A program made the translations under genes and the position numbers. A model generated the notes under the pieces. The model saw only the letters and a program-made list of their open reading frames with translations, was not told the DNA's origin and made no database searches. DNA of 64,000 nucleotides from Larix kaempferi (Eukaryota; Streptophyta; Pinopsida; Pinales; Pinaceae): positions 372,001-436,000 of the forward strand of contig BSBM01000592.1 in the NCBI GenBank assembly GCA_027924585.1, given 5' to 3'. Of the stretch, positions 1 through 11,958 are shown one piece after another; the first letter of the stretch is position 1; each line of letters opens with the position of its first letter.

Positions 1-591
1 TATGACCGGGAACAATGTAACTTCTCTTGGCCGGAACTAAAAATGACAATTCAACAGATGGTGGCTGACGATGATACTTTCCAAGTCAACAAGGGGGAAA
101 CGACACTCCTTTCGAGATTGCTCAAACCCTTGTTCATCCCTACACGGCTTGGGCCAACTATATCTATGGATTTCCTAGCAGCGCTCTGGTGGTACAATAC
201 CACATCTCAAAGGACACCATATGAAGTAGTCTATGGAAAAACACCGCCAGTTCTTCTTCCATACACCCTTAGCATCTCCCCAGTTCAGGGAATTGACTCG
301 GTTCTTCGAAACCACGATCAGATTCTTCTCATTTTGCAGGACAATCTTCACATGGCCAGAATTCGCCTGAAACAACAAGCCGATCAGCACCATTCTGAGC
401 GCATTTTCTACGCAGCTGACAGGGTTCTTCTTCATCTACAGCCTTTCAAGCAATCCTCCTTGACACTCCAAAGGCGTCAGTGGCCCGAAATGCAAACCGA
501 AGATGCTACCAGGGGAACCACTCCTTCAGATTCTACAACAATTTCTCCAACCAAAGCTTTGAGGACAAAGCTTTTTCTAAGGGAGAGGGGA
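1..591 (+). pseudogene. Ty3/gypsy integrase C-terminal remnant
   Basis: An open frame (43-597) encodes the distal part of a Ty3/gypsy integrase. The stretch WWYNTTSQRTPYEVVYG followed by a helix-rich segment with HMARIRLKQQAD and a degraded RVLLHLQPF is the usual end of the catalytic core plus the GPY/F-side region of plant chromovirus-like integrases. Just before it, PTISMDF resembles the start of the integrase core, so most of the core (including the catalytic acidic residues) has been lost by an internal deletion. The start of the element lies off the window. A purine tract at 579-591 directly precedes the LTR and is the likely polypurine tract. The fragment cannot supply integrase activity. 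Lineage within gypsy is uncertain. Confidence 0.75.
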
Positions 592-967
592 TGTTAGGAA
601 CCTATGTCAACCCTTCTCTTTACTATGTTAGTATATTGTTGTTGGATGCATATGCTTTGTAAGTCGTCCCGTAGTATTTGTTGATCCGTAGTTTATATTA
701 GCCCATAGTATTGACCCATAGTATTGGACGCATATGCTTTGTAAGTCGTCCCGTAGTATTATATGTCCCATGGTTTTGACTCATAGTATTGGGCATAGAC
801 TTAGTATATAAGTGTGTGTCGAGGTCATTGAAGGCACCGTGAAGTTAATTGTATTGAGATTGCGCAAAGGAGGTTGCCCCCTCGAAGTGGCATGTGATCA
901 ATATAAAAGTGATTTTGAGTTCTGTCATTTCTGCTATTTCGCATATTCTTGTTAATTAATTGTTGCA
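592..967 (+). repeat. 3' LTR of the decayed Ty3/gypsy element
   Basis: The LTR opens with TGTTAGGAACC directly after a polypurine tract. A TATA-like box (TATATAAG, about 804-811) sits two thirds in. A segment of about 32 bp (646-677) is repeated at 728-760, so the U3 carries an internal duplication. The right end is placed at TTGTTGCA (967) because plant LTRs end in CA; this boundary is inferred, and no second LTR is in the window to confirm it. Confidence 0.55.
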
Positions 968-1940
968 GGTGCACCACAGCTCCCATTAACATCTCTTGTT
1001 GTTACCTCATTATTTGGTCTCCAACAAGGATTTTCACCATCCCACCACCAACCTCTTGAATCATAGATTTGTTTCCCCAACCTTTCTTCATATGGTTGTT
1101 GGTCATATGCAGCAACATCATCCACATCTTTAGCCATGATTCGGTTTTCTTTGGTCCTACAACCAATGCAGACACAACTAATCATTAGAAACCACCATAA
1201 TTATCTTAAGTGGCTCATTGCATATGTGAAACCTCACTATTTCACCAATATGCAATATCATATACATGCACAAACATTTTCACATGCACTTTGCAATTTT
1301 TATTAATATGCCATCTAGTGCTTAATGATTTCATCTATCTAATTCCTTGCATTTTCAACATTATTATGTCATAATTTATATGCATGACAACTTCATAATT
1401 ATAAATAAAATAGCAAGAGAGGAGTTAAGGAATTATCCCTTTCCAATCATAGCATGGAACTTTCTCTTCCACAACATAACTGATTCAAAGTCCTGGCCTC
1501 CCTACCAAGCATACAGACGACCATTATCCCTGACCTTCTCACCAAGTAGCAATTCAATATATATATATATATACACATAACATTCATCCTTCCTACTTTC
1601 CAAGCATACAATTCTTGTGCTACAAACATGAATAGTTTAAGGTGAGAAATTTCCCCTTTTATCAAATTTCCTTACTGCTCCATTTGATTTCAGAAGGATA
1701 TGGCCAAGTTCAACTTGACCTATCTTAGCTTCCCTATAATTATCATCACATAGAGTTTTCTCACAATCGACGAAATATCAGGGGGACGATGGGGGTCAAG
1801 GGGGCTTACACATGAGTTCAACGCCATTTTTTCAACTTCTAGCACCTCAAAATTCCACTAAAAAACTACTGAAATTCTACGTTTCGGAGGACTTTTCAAT
1901 TTTTACTCTGACCGTTTCGGCGATTTAAGCCTTCCATCGC
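968..1940. other. Intergenic, no gene recognised
   Basis: This stretch has no assignable gene. It contains a short (AT)n run near 1557-1574. A 77-codon minus-strand frame (1185-952) rich in Trp, Asp and Asn runs up to the LTR edge; it matches no family I know and I do not call it a gene. Confidence 0.5.
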
Positions 1941-2579
1941 CGACCGGGTCCTAAACCTCCAACCGTCAACTGCCAACCGAGTCCTAAACCTTCGACCGCT
2001 GACCGAGTCTTAAACCTCTGACGGTCGACCGCTGACCAAGGCTTAAACCTCCCACTGCCAACCGAGTCCTAAAGCTCCGACCGCCGACCAAGTCTTAAGC
2101 CTCCGGCCGTCGACTGAGTCCTAAACCTCTGACCTCCGACCAAGTCCTAGACCTTCGATTTCCAACTGAGTCCTAAACCTCCAACCACTGACCGAGTCCT
2201 AAACCTCTGACCACCAACCAAGTCCTAAACCCCCGAACCCCAATCGAGTCCTAAACTGTCGATTGAGTCCTAAACCCCCGACCCCCGACTGAGTCCTAAA
2301 CCCCTGACCCTCAATCGAGTCCTAAACCTTCTACTGTCGACCAAGTTTTAAATTCCCGACCCCCGACGGAGTCCTAAACCTCCAACCTCCGACCGAAACC
2401 TACACCTCCGACCACCGACCAAGTCCTAAACCCCCGACCGAGTCCTAAACCTCTGACCGTCGACCGAGTCCTAAACCCCCGACCGCCGATCGACTCCTAA
2501 ATCTCCGACCACCGATCGAGTCCTAAACCCCCTGACCCCCGACCGAGTACTAAACCTTCGACTACCGATCGAGTCCTAA
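1941..2579. repeat. 26-bp minisatellite array, about 25 units
   Basis: Repeated units follow the pattern gagtcctaaacc plus two pyrimidine-rich cgacc-type blocks. I count 25 recognisable 'cctaaa'-type cores over 639 bp, an average of 26 bp. Some units are shortened to 18-19 bp (near 2250-2270 and 2430-2450). Units differ at many positions, so the array is old or not homogenised. The GC content is far above that of the AT-rich DNA on its right. The core resembles the plant telomere word but the period is wrong for a telomere. Confidence 0.9.
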
Positions 2580-4530
2580 TGTATTAAAAAATTGTTTTTA
2601 AATTTTAATTCTCTTTTTATATATTTGATTTAAAACATTAATATTAAATTAAATTTTTATTATTATTTCAGATATAATTTAAAGATTAAAATTTTGAATT
2701 TACATATATTTATAATAAATAAATATAATATATTTAAAATCACTATATTCATGCATGTATAAAAAACTATTATTAATTATAAAGAAAAATATTGTAAATA
2801 TTTTCAAGATGATAAAAAACTATTATTACATTCTAAAGAAAAATATTGTAAATATTTTCAAGATGATATGCATTTGAATTGAATTATTGATTGCTTTTAT
2901 CTCTCTATATATAACCTATTTGTGTTTTATATAATAGAATTAATCATAAAAATTTCACATTCAAAAAGAAGAAGATGTTGGTTAAGAGTAATGCATTTTA
3001 CAAAAAAATTGTAAATTCTTGATAATATGGTTGTGTATCTCATATATTAATTGTAGGTTTTCTTATCAAAATAATTTATTTCTATTCTGAAAATACATTT
3101 GTTTGTATGTTAATAACAAATTGTTTTGATGGCCTTATCATTCAACAATACATGTGTTAACCAAAAAGAAAAAACTTTACAAAATTAAAGAGATTTTGAT
3201 AGATTGGATTAACCATATAATACTTATTTGTTATTAGCACAATTACTTAAGTTGTAGCTCATAAATATCTATAAACAATGACAAGCTATCATATTATAAG
3301 TAAAATAATTAGTATAAAAATTCACAAACATAACCATAGGTCTAACCCCTTTGCAAAGCAAGTATCTGAGTGGTGGGGCCCCGGTCCTGGCTCGACCTCC
3401 ACTTTCTCAACCACCTTGATCCTTCTAATTGCCGATGGGTCCCCCATGGACTCGTTGTTAGTCTCGAAAACAAAACTTGATTACATGTCGATAGACACAA
3501 ATGGAAGTAAGTTACGACGATCACTAAAATCAAACCCACCCACAATAAAATAAAACCCACAGTAAAAACCCGCTTGCAATAAAAACCCACACTAAAAACT
3601 TGTAGTAAAAACAACTTAACATTAACAATTGTAGTTGGCTCCCTGTGATGATGAAATTAACATTTTTTGTTATGGGTTGAGTGCCTATGTCTTTGTAATC
3701 TGATATTGTTACAAACTTTGCTCTTTTCCTACTAGTATCCTTCACTGCCCCTACCTATGATTTTGTTCCTTCTAACTTTGCTCTTTCCCTATCGGCGTTC
3801 ATTTTTGTCCCTCAAATAGCAAATGCTAGTTTTAAAATGGTAAATATGTTTCTGATGATTTTATTAGTCTAGTCTTAATATTCTAAGTTTTTAATTTTGT
3901 TTGTAGTATGTTGAAAATCTTTAAAAAATCTTAGAATCATATTTATTAGTTATGGAAATTGTATAATTTGGATGTTACAGAGGTATTTGAGGGTGTTGAA
4001 TCTATTTATGGATTCAAAAATACAATTTAAGCACGTAGAAATTTGGATTTTAGCAAAAAAAATACCTGGATTCCAACCAAAACCCATAATAAAGTCGAAT
4101 AAATACCTTTAAGTGAAATACCCTTGCAATCGCCTTTAAGTGAAATACCTTTGATTATATATTAATTTGAATATTCAATTAATTTTTTTTCAATGTTTTA
4201 TATATAATAATTATTAGCTAGAATTTTAAAAAATACAAAAATATTTAAAAATAAATAAATTAAAAAATTGCTCTTTTCTTATTGGTAAGTACACATGAAT
4301 TGACAAATTTTATCTTAGTTTAAATTATATTTAGAAAAAGATTAATTAAAAATTAAAACACTTCAAAAAAAGATTGTAATGCGGCGTCGTTGATATAATT
4401 AACCTACATTTAAGAAAGGGTATACACATTTAATTATAGAATGACCTGCCTTTACTTTGATTGGTTGCGCGGCAATTGACATGATATATGGTTGCGCTTC
4501 AACATTAATTGTGATCCGTGTAACCAACTA
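2580..4530. other. AT-rich intergenic DNA
   Basis: Very AT-rich, with many poly-A and poly-T runs. Around 3380-3500 the minus strand has a short GC-richer open stretch (includes VEKVEVEPGPGPHHSD) that could be a coding relic but matches no family I recognise. At 3528-3612 there is an imperfect series of 'aaaacccac' words. No gene is supported. Confidence 0.5.
2760..2866. repeat. Tandem duplication of a 53-bp AT-rich unit
   Basis: Two adjacent copies (2760-2812 and 2813-2866) share nearly the whole sequence from taaaaaactattatta to ttttcaagatga. They differ by a few bases and a 1-bp length change. Confidence 0.85.
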
Positions 4531-4696
4531 GTAAGTGAAGGAAAACACTATTCATCATGATGCAACCTATTTAATGCAGCTGCAGTGGGCATGTTGATTG
4601 TTGGATCTTAATAGCATAAGATTCAACGATCAACAGGCCCACTCCACCCGCATTAAATGGAATTCAGTAGGATGAATAGTGTCCGTTGTAAGTGAA
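4531..4696. mobile_element. Foldback MITE with 9-bp target site duplication (Mutator-like)
   Basis: The 148-bp body (4540-4687) is a long imperfect palindrome. The left arm, from acactattcat to ttggatctta, pairs with the right arm, from taagattcaacgat to atgaatagtgt, around a centre near 4607-4620. Identical 9-bp words (gtaagtgaa) flank the body at 4531-4539 and 4688-4696. A 9-bp duplication is the hallmark of Mutator-superfamily transposition, so this is probably a non-autonomous Mutator-type MITE. It has no coding capacity. Confidence 0.8.
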
Positions 4697-5438
4697 TGCA
4701 TTGGACACTTGTACACTTATTTATTCTTCATATGTGACACGCTACAACATAGTTTTTTTTTAAAGTCTCACAATCCTCCCATGTTTTCAATCAGCATAAA
4801 ATTATATGCCATTATGCCATTCTTTGGCAATTCACATGACACAAAAATTATTGAAAATTACAAAAAAAATAATAGTTCATTTTGTAAAATTTCAAAATCT
4901 ATTTTTACATGAAAATAAAAGTTTGAAATCATTTTTTTCTATTTTGCAAAATTCAAAGATGTAAATAATTTTTATTTTTTATTTAAAATGTTTGAAATCA
5001 TTTTCTCTATTTTGCAAAAATTCAAATATATAAATTTTTTTTTTATGTTTTATGTTTTACAATAGAGATTTTTTCTATTTACAAAAATCTAAATATATAA
5101 ATAATTTTTTTATTTTCACAAAATTCCAAAGTTTGTCTATCTTGACTTCAATTTATTCTAAAAGTTGTTTCTTTATAAAGATTTCATTGGTTAGTTTTTA
5201 ATAAATTTAAAAATGTCAATGGTTATTAATGTGTGTTTATTTGTAATTGTTGTAAATTTACTTTTGGCTAAAAACATGGTGTATTTTTTATTCAGTTTCA
5301 ATTAAGTTGTGGATGTTTTCAGTAAACATTGCAATTATGTAGATTCATCTTAATTGTTTTTATAAGGATCGAGAGAAATCCAATTTGTTAAGATGTAAAC
5401 CTTCCTCAAATTTTGCTTCTTCAAATTGTGCTCTTTAT
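4697..5438. other. AT-rich intergenic DNA
   Basis: AT-rich with repeated 'ttttgcaaaattcaaa'-type words between 4880 and 5110, probably slippage or decayed repeat. No gene is visible. Confidence 0.5.
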
Positions 5439-5453
5439 TCTCACATAAGACAC
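5439..5453. repeat. LINE target site duplication, 3' side
   Basis: Perfect copy of 18918-18932, immediately next to the T-run 5454-5459 that corresponds to the LINE poly(A) tail. Confidence 0.9.
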
Positions 5454-5699
5454 TTTTTTCTAGCAGAAAAAAGCATACCATTGATATTCATTTAAGAATC
5501 AAATAGTACAAAATGTTCTTGACTATGAAAATATCAAGAGTATTGTCTCCCAACATAGTCAAAATGTCCTTCTATGCCAACCTATAGTGACAAAACCTAC
5601 AGCGACAAAACGCCAACTGATATAACAAAAAATACCTCCTAGATCTATAATTTTGCATAAGGTAGATCTGTGATTAAAAAAAAAAAATGACCCATAAGT

Positions 5700-6048
5700 G
5701 TAAGGATCAATCAAACAACCTCCTAGTGCCCATATCACAAACATGGGAATCTTGACATTCTTTCCAGACTAAGATACCTTCCTCACCATCCAAGGCATGT
5801 TTTGACAGTTTATCTGCCAGTGAGTTGTGCTATCTGTAAATGTGATCCAACGAGAAATTTCTGAAAAGACATAATTTTGACTTGATCGTTTTGCACCAAT
5901 GTGGCAGTGAAGTAACTTTTAAATTAAATTCACCCTGTGCCCATTTTATTGTGACCCTGGAGTTACCAAATATTTCTAGATCATTTATCCCAAATATATT
6001 GGCCACTTTTAGAACGCACCAAAGAGCTAGAAGCTACGCTTTCATATT
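5700..6048 (-). pseudogene. LINE RNase H domain, 3' half
   Basis: Reading the minus strand from about 6045 gives ALWCVLKVANIFGINDLEIFG, then NSRVTIKW (normally GDSxxxIxW, so the catalytic Asp is now Asn), LPHWCKTIK and NSLADKLSKHAL. These are the second half of a LINE RNase H. One in-frame stop interrupts it near the HIYR stretch. It joins logically to 13116-13407 once the copia element is removed. About 240 bp of 3' UTR follow to the T-run at 5454. Confidence 0.88.
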
Positions 6049-6053
6049 TGTGC

Positions 6054-6634
6054 TGTTAATTTTTCGATAATTTCATTCCATTATCATTTAGGATCACTAA
6101 GAGAATAACATGTATAGCATATCAATCATATCAATCACACAAGAGACACAGAGTTTCACCGAGGAAAACCAAGAAGGTGAAAAACCCCGCAACTTCCTCG
6201 GAGATAGAATAAACCCCAATACAAGATCACAAGGATCAAACCCAATAAGATGTCTCTAGCAGATGTTCCTCCTCCTCCACATGTGTGCCACTTTCTCTCT
6301 TAGCTATGCGAGCTTGAGAAGTGAGTGAATGGATCAAATGAGAGACACAACCTCTCTACTTATACACTAACTTGTCCTACCAATAATTCACTGGGGATGA
6401 CTTCTCAATGAATCCTAATAACCCAACCACATGACCTAACTAGGGCTAACCCCACACTGGTGGTCTAATAGCCCATCAATACAAATGACGACACTTACAA
6501 TGTAACTTGCAACACTTACAAATACAAATGACAACACTTCCAATCAGAGGAATAATACATCTCTATTGGATATACAATAAAGTACAAATGTAATATACAA
6601 GTGAATATCTTCCGAAGTTACAAATACATCAACA
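6054..6634 (-). repeat. Copia 3' LTR
   Basis: 581 bp, the same length as the 5' LTR, with about 35 substitutions and no net indel. It is preceded on the minus strand by a purine tract (complement of 6635-6646), the polypurine tract that primes plus-strand synthesis. Confidence 0.93.
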
Positions 6635-6893
6635 CTCCCTCTTAACTAGGAAGGTATTCTTTTGTCACAGGTCATCAATACATATTGGAAAAAGTCTTCA
6701 ATTCTGGAGCTGGATCATCATCACTGGATCACCGAGCATCATCATCATCACTACTGATGTACTCGATATCTCGATCACTGGGCTATCTCTGAATTCTTCT
6801 TGTCATAGGTCTTCAACATCTTTGGCCATCTTGTAGGTCTTCATCATCTTTGGTCATACTGTGGAATCCTCAGGACTAATTACGTGCGTCAAC

Positions 6894-7615
6894 AAAACCT
6901 TGAAAGAGAATCCTAGCACAGACTATAGGATCTCCAAGGATCTTTTACATGTGACCATCACAAAACCTCGAAAGAGCATCCTAGCACAGACTATAGGATC
7001 TCCCAGGATATTTTCTATGTGACCACCACCACAAAACCTCGAAAGAGCATCCTAGCACAGACTATAGGATCTCCCAGGATCTTTTACATGTGGTTAGGCA
7101 AAACCTTAAAAGAGTTTCTTGCAACCTATAAGAACTCTAAAGAGCATCCTAGCACAGACTATAGGATCTCCAGGGCTAATTACATGCCTCTAGTAGCAAA
7201 ACCTCGAAAGAGCATCCTAGCATAGACTATAGGATCTCCCATGATCTTTTCTATGCTACCTGTAGAAAAACCTTGAAAGAGCATCCTAGCACAAACTATA
7301 GGATCTCCCAGGATATTTTCTATGCTACTTGCACAACCTGTCCACGACCAATCTGTAGCAAAACCTCGAAGAGTATCCAAGCACATACTATCGGATCTCT
7401 CAGGATCTTTTCTATGCTACCTGTCCAATCTTCCCATGGCCAATCTGTAGCAATACCTCGAAGAGCATCCGAGCACAGACTATCGGATCTCTTAGGATAT
7501 TTTCTATGCTACCTATACAATCTAATCGCAGCCAATCTGTAGCAAAACCTCGAAGAGCATCCGAACACAGACTATCAGATCTCTCGGGATCTTTTACATG
7601 CCATCTGCACAATCT
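6894..7615. repeat. Tandem repeats in the copia tail
   Basis: Nine imperfect units spaced 67-93 bp apart share the core 'aaaacctcgaagagcatcc', then agcacagactat and ggatctc-caggatctttt. The right-hand units also share a ccaatctgtagc spacer. They sit between the pol stop and the 3' LTR and are non-coding. Confidence 0.85.
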
Positions 7616-7870
7616 ATTTGCGGCTGCGAAGTATGATCCTGATACTCATGATCATACAGATCATCATCATTGCATCGTCCTGATGCATATCATCCAGAGT
7701 ATCATCCTGATACTCATCACACATGATCATCCTGATCATCGTCACTCGCATCATCTTGATGCATGTCATCATACATTATCCAACTGATCATACAAAGCAT
7801 CCAACTGATGCATATACAAAGCAGGAACTGGAGCATCGTCCTGATGCTCATCACACAATGGTTACATCCA
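7616..7870. repeat. GATCATC-rich low-complexity block in the copia tail
   Basis: Dense repetition of gatcatc, tgatgca and cctgatactcat words, partly self-complementary. A weaker similar block lies at 6700-6860. It has no coding signal. Confidence 0.7.
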
Positions 7871-7930
7871 CAACCATGGGAAGGATCCTCCTCTCACCAT
7901 GCTTGGAATGTCTCCTGCAAATGTGTCCCA

Positions 7931-10153
7931 TCACTTCTTCCTCGAAGTATCTTCAATATGAAGAACACCAAGCCTCTCTCTGAAGTACTCAAACTTCACT
8001 CTGGCTAGTGGTTTCATTAACACATCTGCAACCTGCTCATCCGTCGCAACATACAGGAGTTTCACTGCTCCTCTCTGCACCATATCCCTGATATAGTGAT
8101 ATTTGATCTCGATGTGCTTCGACCTATCATGGAACATTGGGTTCTCAAACAACTTCACACAACTCTGGTTGTCACAAAAGATACCAGTAGCACCCAACGG
8201 GAGATCAAATAACTCAGACAATAGCTTCCTAACCCATACTACCTCACAACAAGCCGAACAAGCTACGACATACTCTACTTCAGTTGTACTCAATGCTACG
8301 CAGGACTGCTTCCTGATAAACCTATAGATCACACCTGATCCCATACTGAAGCAACACCCATAAGTGCTCTTCCTATCTGCAGCACTGCCTACCCAATCTG
8401 AATCAACATAACCCTCCAGGTTAAACTTTTGATTCACATCATACTTGAGCCCATAATCAACTATACCCTTCAGGTACCTCAAAATATGATTTACAGCAAC
8501 TAGGTGAACACTTCTCAGATCCGTTAGGAACTGGCTCAATGTGTTCACTGCAAAGCAAATATCTGATCTCGTGTTCGTTAGGTACATCAAGGACCCAATC
8601 ATCTGATGATACATCGTGACATCAACCGGTTCAGATGAAGAATCACACAGAAGCTTCAGGTTTGATGCCCTAGGTGTGGCCATGGCCTTGCAGTTCATCA
8701 TCCCGAACCTCTTCAGGATCTCTACTACATACTTCCCTTGTCCAAGGAAAATTCCATTTGCACTCTTCCACACCTTCATGCCTAGAAAATAGTGCATCAT
8801 CCCCAAGTCCTTCATCTCGAACTCGGCAGCAAGTTTCCTCTTCGTGTCGGCAATCAATCTATCCTCACCTGTAACAAACAGGTCATCCACATACAATAGT
8901 AGTATCACTGGATTGCCTTCCTCAACCTTGTAGTAAAGGTTGGAATCTGCTTCACTCTTGGTAAATCCCAAACTGGATAGAAAGTTGTCTATCCTACCAT
9001 ACCAAGTCCTAGGAGCTTGTTTCAAGCCATGCAAGGATCTCTTCAACCTGCACATATATGACTCCCTGTCATGTGTCTCAAAACCAAGTGGCTTCTCCAC
9101 ATACACTTCCTCTTCGACTACACCATTCAAGAAAGATGTCTTGACATCCATCTGGTGTATCTTCCACTTCATCACTGTAGCCAAAGCAAGTACTGTTTTG
9201 ATGGAAGTGTATCTAGCTACAGGAGCAAAAGTCTCTTCATAATCTATCCCCTCTTTCTGGGAGAAGGCACGAGATACAAACCTCGCCTTGTATTTCTCTA
9301 TGCTACCATCTACAGCATGCTTGATCTTATAGATCCATTTGGAAGTCACAACAGAGTTCCCTTTTGGTCTTGGGACCAAATCCCAAACATCATTCTTCAT
9401 GATCGACTGGTATTCCTTGACCATGGCATCCTTCCATTCTTTCTTTTTCGCGGCTTCTTCATAACTGGAAGGTTCTTTGTTCATAATGTCACAAAGTAAG
9501 GCAACATAGCTGGTGTGTGACCTTGTCCTTTTCCTTTCTCTGTGTTCCTCCTCTGGAATAACATACCTTTCTGCATCTTGAATGAACTCTCTAGCCCATG
9601 CAGGTTTCCCCTTGTGAGAGTTCTTCTCACGGGGTGGATCTACAGGTTCTTGTGGATCTTCTATTTCATGATCCACTTCTGATATTGCTTCATTCATGGT
9701 GATGTCTTGTGTTTTGGGTATTCTTGGTTCTTCATAGTCTTCAACAAGTGTCCTCCTTGATTTGATGTAAGCTGAGTTTTCATCAAAAGTCACATCCTTG
9801 CTAATGTCAATCTTCTTGAACCCTGGAAAGTAGATTCTGTATGCCTTCGAACTTTCACTGTACCCCACAAATATACCCTTCTTTCCTGAAGGATCTAACT
9901 TTGTCCTCTTTTCTTTTGGAACATGTGTGAATACTGGATAGCCAAATATTCTGAGATGGCTAACTTCTGGTCTCTTACTAGAGGACACTTCTTCTGGTGT
10001 CTTATTGTCAAGTATCTTGTGTGGTGTTCTGTTTTGTACATATACTGCCGCCCTTGCCGCTTCTTCCCATAGGTGAATGGGTAGATCTTGGTCATGAAGC
10101 ATTGCTCGTGCTCCTTCCATGATATTCATATTCTTTCTTTCTGCAACCCCATT
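7931..10153 (-). pseudogene. Copia integrase C-terminus, reverse transcriptase and RNase H
   Basis: This is the best preserved part, over 730 codons open. It starts with NGVAERKNMNIMEGARAML (distal integrase core with its Glu), then GYSESSKAYRIYFPG. The reverse transcriptase has WIYKIKHAVDGSIEKYKARF, MDVKTSFLNG (usually AFLNG), HGLKQAPRTWY and the catalytic LLLYVDDLF. The RNase H has GYVDSDWVGSAADRKSTYG, ALSTTEVEYVV and CDNQSCVKL. Family membership is secure. Several substitutions at normally invariant sites, and the stop just upstream, say the polyprotein is inactive. Copia lineage is not resolved here. Confidence 0.95.
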
Positions 10154-10952
10154 CTATTGTGCATTGTAGGGAGTGGTCAACTCCCTCTTAATCCCTGAGT
10201 CACTGCATAAATTCTTGAAATCCCTTGAAGAAAATTCTCCGCCATTGTTGGAACTAAAGATCTTGATCTTCTGATCAATTTGAATTTCTATCAAGGCCTT
10301 GAATTCCTTGAACTTATCAAACACTTCATCTTTGTTCTTCAAGAAATAAACCCAAGTCTTCCTAGAGAAATCATCAATGAAAGAAACAAAATATACATAC
10401 CCACTCAGAGAACTGGATGACATTGGTCTGCATACATCAGAGTGGATAATATCCAAAATTCCTTTTGATTTGCTTTCACTTCTTGGAAATGTCTTCTTTG
10501 CGTTCTTTCCTTTTGCACATCCTGTTGCAAACACCTTCATGCTTTGATTGGATTTTAGGAAGACCTTCTACTGCTTTGCTTGCAATTGGTAGTGCCCTAT
10601 GGTGTAAATGAACAAGCCTTCTATGCCAAATTTCACTTGGCTCCATGGATTCATGTACCATGGCATGTTCAGGTTGTCCCTTCAATTTGTACAATCCTCC
10701 CTCTTGCTCTCCAATCACTACTGCATCATCTATGGTATTACCTTTTGGCCACATGAGTACTTGGCCATCCAGAAATGCAACTCTCATTCCCTTTCAATCC
10801 AAAGATGATATGGAAAGAAGATTCTTCTTGAGTCCAGGTACATATAGAACATCTTGCATCTTTAAAGACTTCCGAGAGTCTAATTTGTAGGAGGCTTCAC
10901 CACTTCCTTTTATAGGATATTGATAGTCATTTCCAAGTTTCACCTTGTGACT
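10154..10952 (-). pseudogene. Copia pre-integrase and integrase core
   Basis: After the frameshift near 10955 the text LGNDYQYPIKGSGEA and MQDVLYVPGLKKNLLSI continues the protease-to-integrase linker. IWHRRLVHLHHRAL is the His side of the HHCC zinc motif. A second frameshift near 10510-10540 leads into CAKGKNAKKTFPRS and the core: IIHSDVCRP (first Asp), SFIDDFSRKTWVYFL, then SSNNGGEF where SDNGGEF is expected, so the second catalytic Asp is Asn. A TAG at 10156-10154 follows TTPYNAQ. The same frame then continues as NGVAERKN into the next segment. Confidence 0.88.
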
Positions 10953-11958
10953 CATGTTCAAATAGGTCCATAAGAGATTCTTTGAATCCTGTCATATGTT
11001 TAGAAGCCCCAATATCAATAAGCCAATCATAACACCCATGTGTAACAGTACCTGTGAGAGAAGAAATTAGAACATATTCATCATCACTTGATGAGTCTTC
11101 ACTTTCTTCCCTAGCCTTCTTTCTGGGAGGTTCATCATCCTCAGCAGCATGAGCATGATACCTCTTCTTGTTCTTCTTCTTCTTCTTCTTCTTGAAGCTT
11201 TGTTTGTTCTTGGGACATTCTGAGGAGTAATGTCCTTTCTCATCACAAGTAAAGCATCGAACACGGGAGAGATCTTTCTTCTTCTGATGAAAGTGATGAT
11301 GTTTCTTGTTATAAGATTTCTCCCTCTTGAACTTACTTCCCTTAGTGTGTGCTGTGAGAGCTTGGTCTTCACTTCCCATCTTTTCTTCTCGGGCCACAAG
11401 CCTTGCTTCTTCTTGTGAACATTCCTCCCATAGTCTACTGAAGGAAATCAACTTCCTTCTTGCACAAACACCTTGGATGAAGGAGTCCCATGACCTAGGT
11501 AGGCCATTCAATGTAGTCATGACAATTTCTCCATTCTCCACTACTTCATCCACAGCTTCAAGTTGTTCTTTGATTTGAGAGACCTTAGTAAAGTAGGATT
11601 GAATGGTCTCTCCATTCTAGTACTTCACCCCTTTCAATTGATTCTGCAGAGTCATCTTCCGATTTATGTTCTTTCCTTCAAACAACTTGGTCAAAGAGTC
11701 AAACATCTCCTTAGGTGTCCTTAGGGAAGACACATGGGGTATGAGATGGTTTTTTATAGAATCAACAATGATTCTCTTAGCCTTTACCAAGTACTTCTTG
11801 TTTAAGGCCTTAGCCTCATCTCCCTCTAGAACTGTAACCTCTTATTTTATGTAGGTGTCCAAATCATTCTCTTCTAGGATTAACCCAATCCTCTACTTTC
11901 ATGATCAGAATTTATCAGCTCCCTCAAGCTTATCCTCAAGCTTGGTGTGGTGAGACAT
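10927..11958 (-). pseudogene. Copia gag with zinc knuckle and protease start
   Basis: The original gag start is placed at 11958 (MSHHTKLEDKLEG), the usual copia gag beginning after the primer site. Codons 17-22 carry three stops (TGA, TGA, TAG), and further stops lie near 11855 and 11615. The last open part (11553-10927) holds LNGLPRSWDSFIQG, a Lys-rich run and the CCHC knuckle CFTCDEKGHYSSEC. The protease box follows as WLIDIGASKHMTG, where DSGAS is normal; Ser to Ile next to the catalytic Asp probably weakens it. The frame shifts near 10955. Confidence 0.88.

Noticed and set aside
952-1185. Small minus-strand gene of 77 codons
   Set aside because: No recognisable domain, no codon support, and it overlaps the presumed LTR end.
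1941-2579. Telomere or interstitial telomeric repeat
   Set aside because: The core contains cctaaac but the period is about 26 bp, with variable filler between cores. True plant telomeric DNA repeats every 7 bp.
6894-7615. CRISPR-like array of regularly spaced repeats
   Set aside because: The repeats are imperfect, the spacers are also similar to each other, and the block lies inside a plant copia element.
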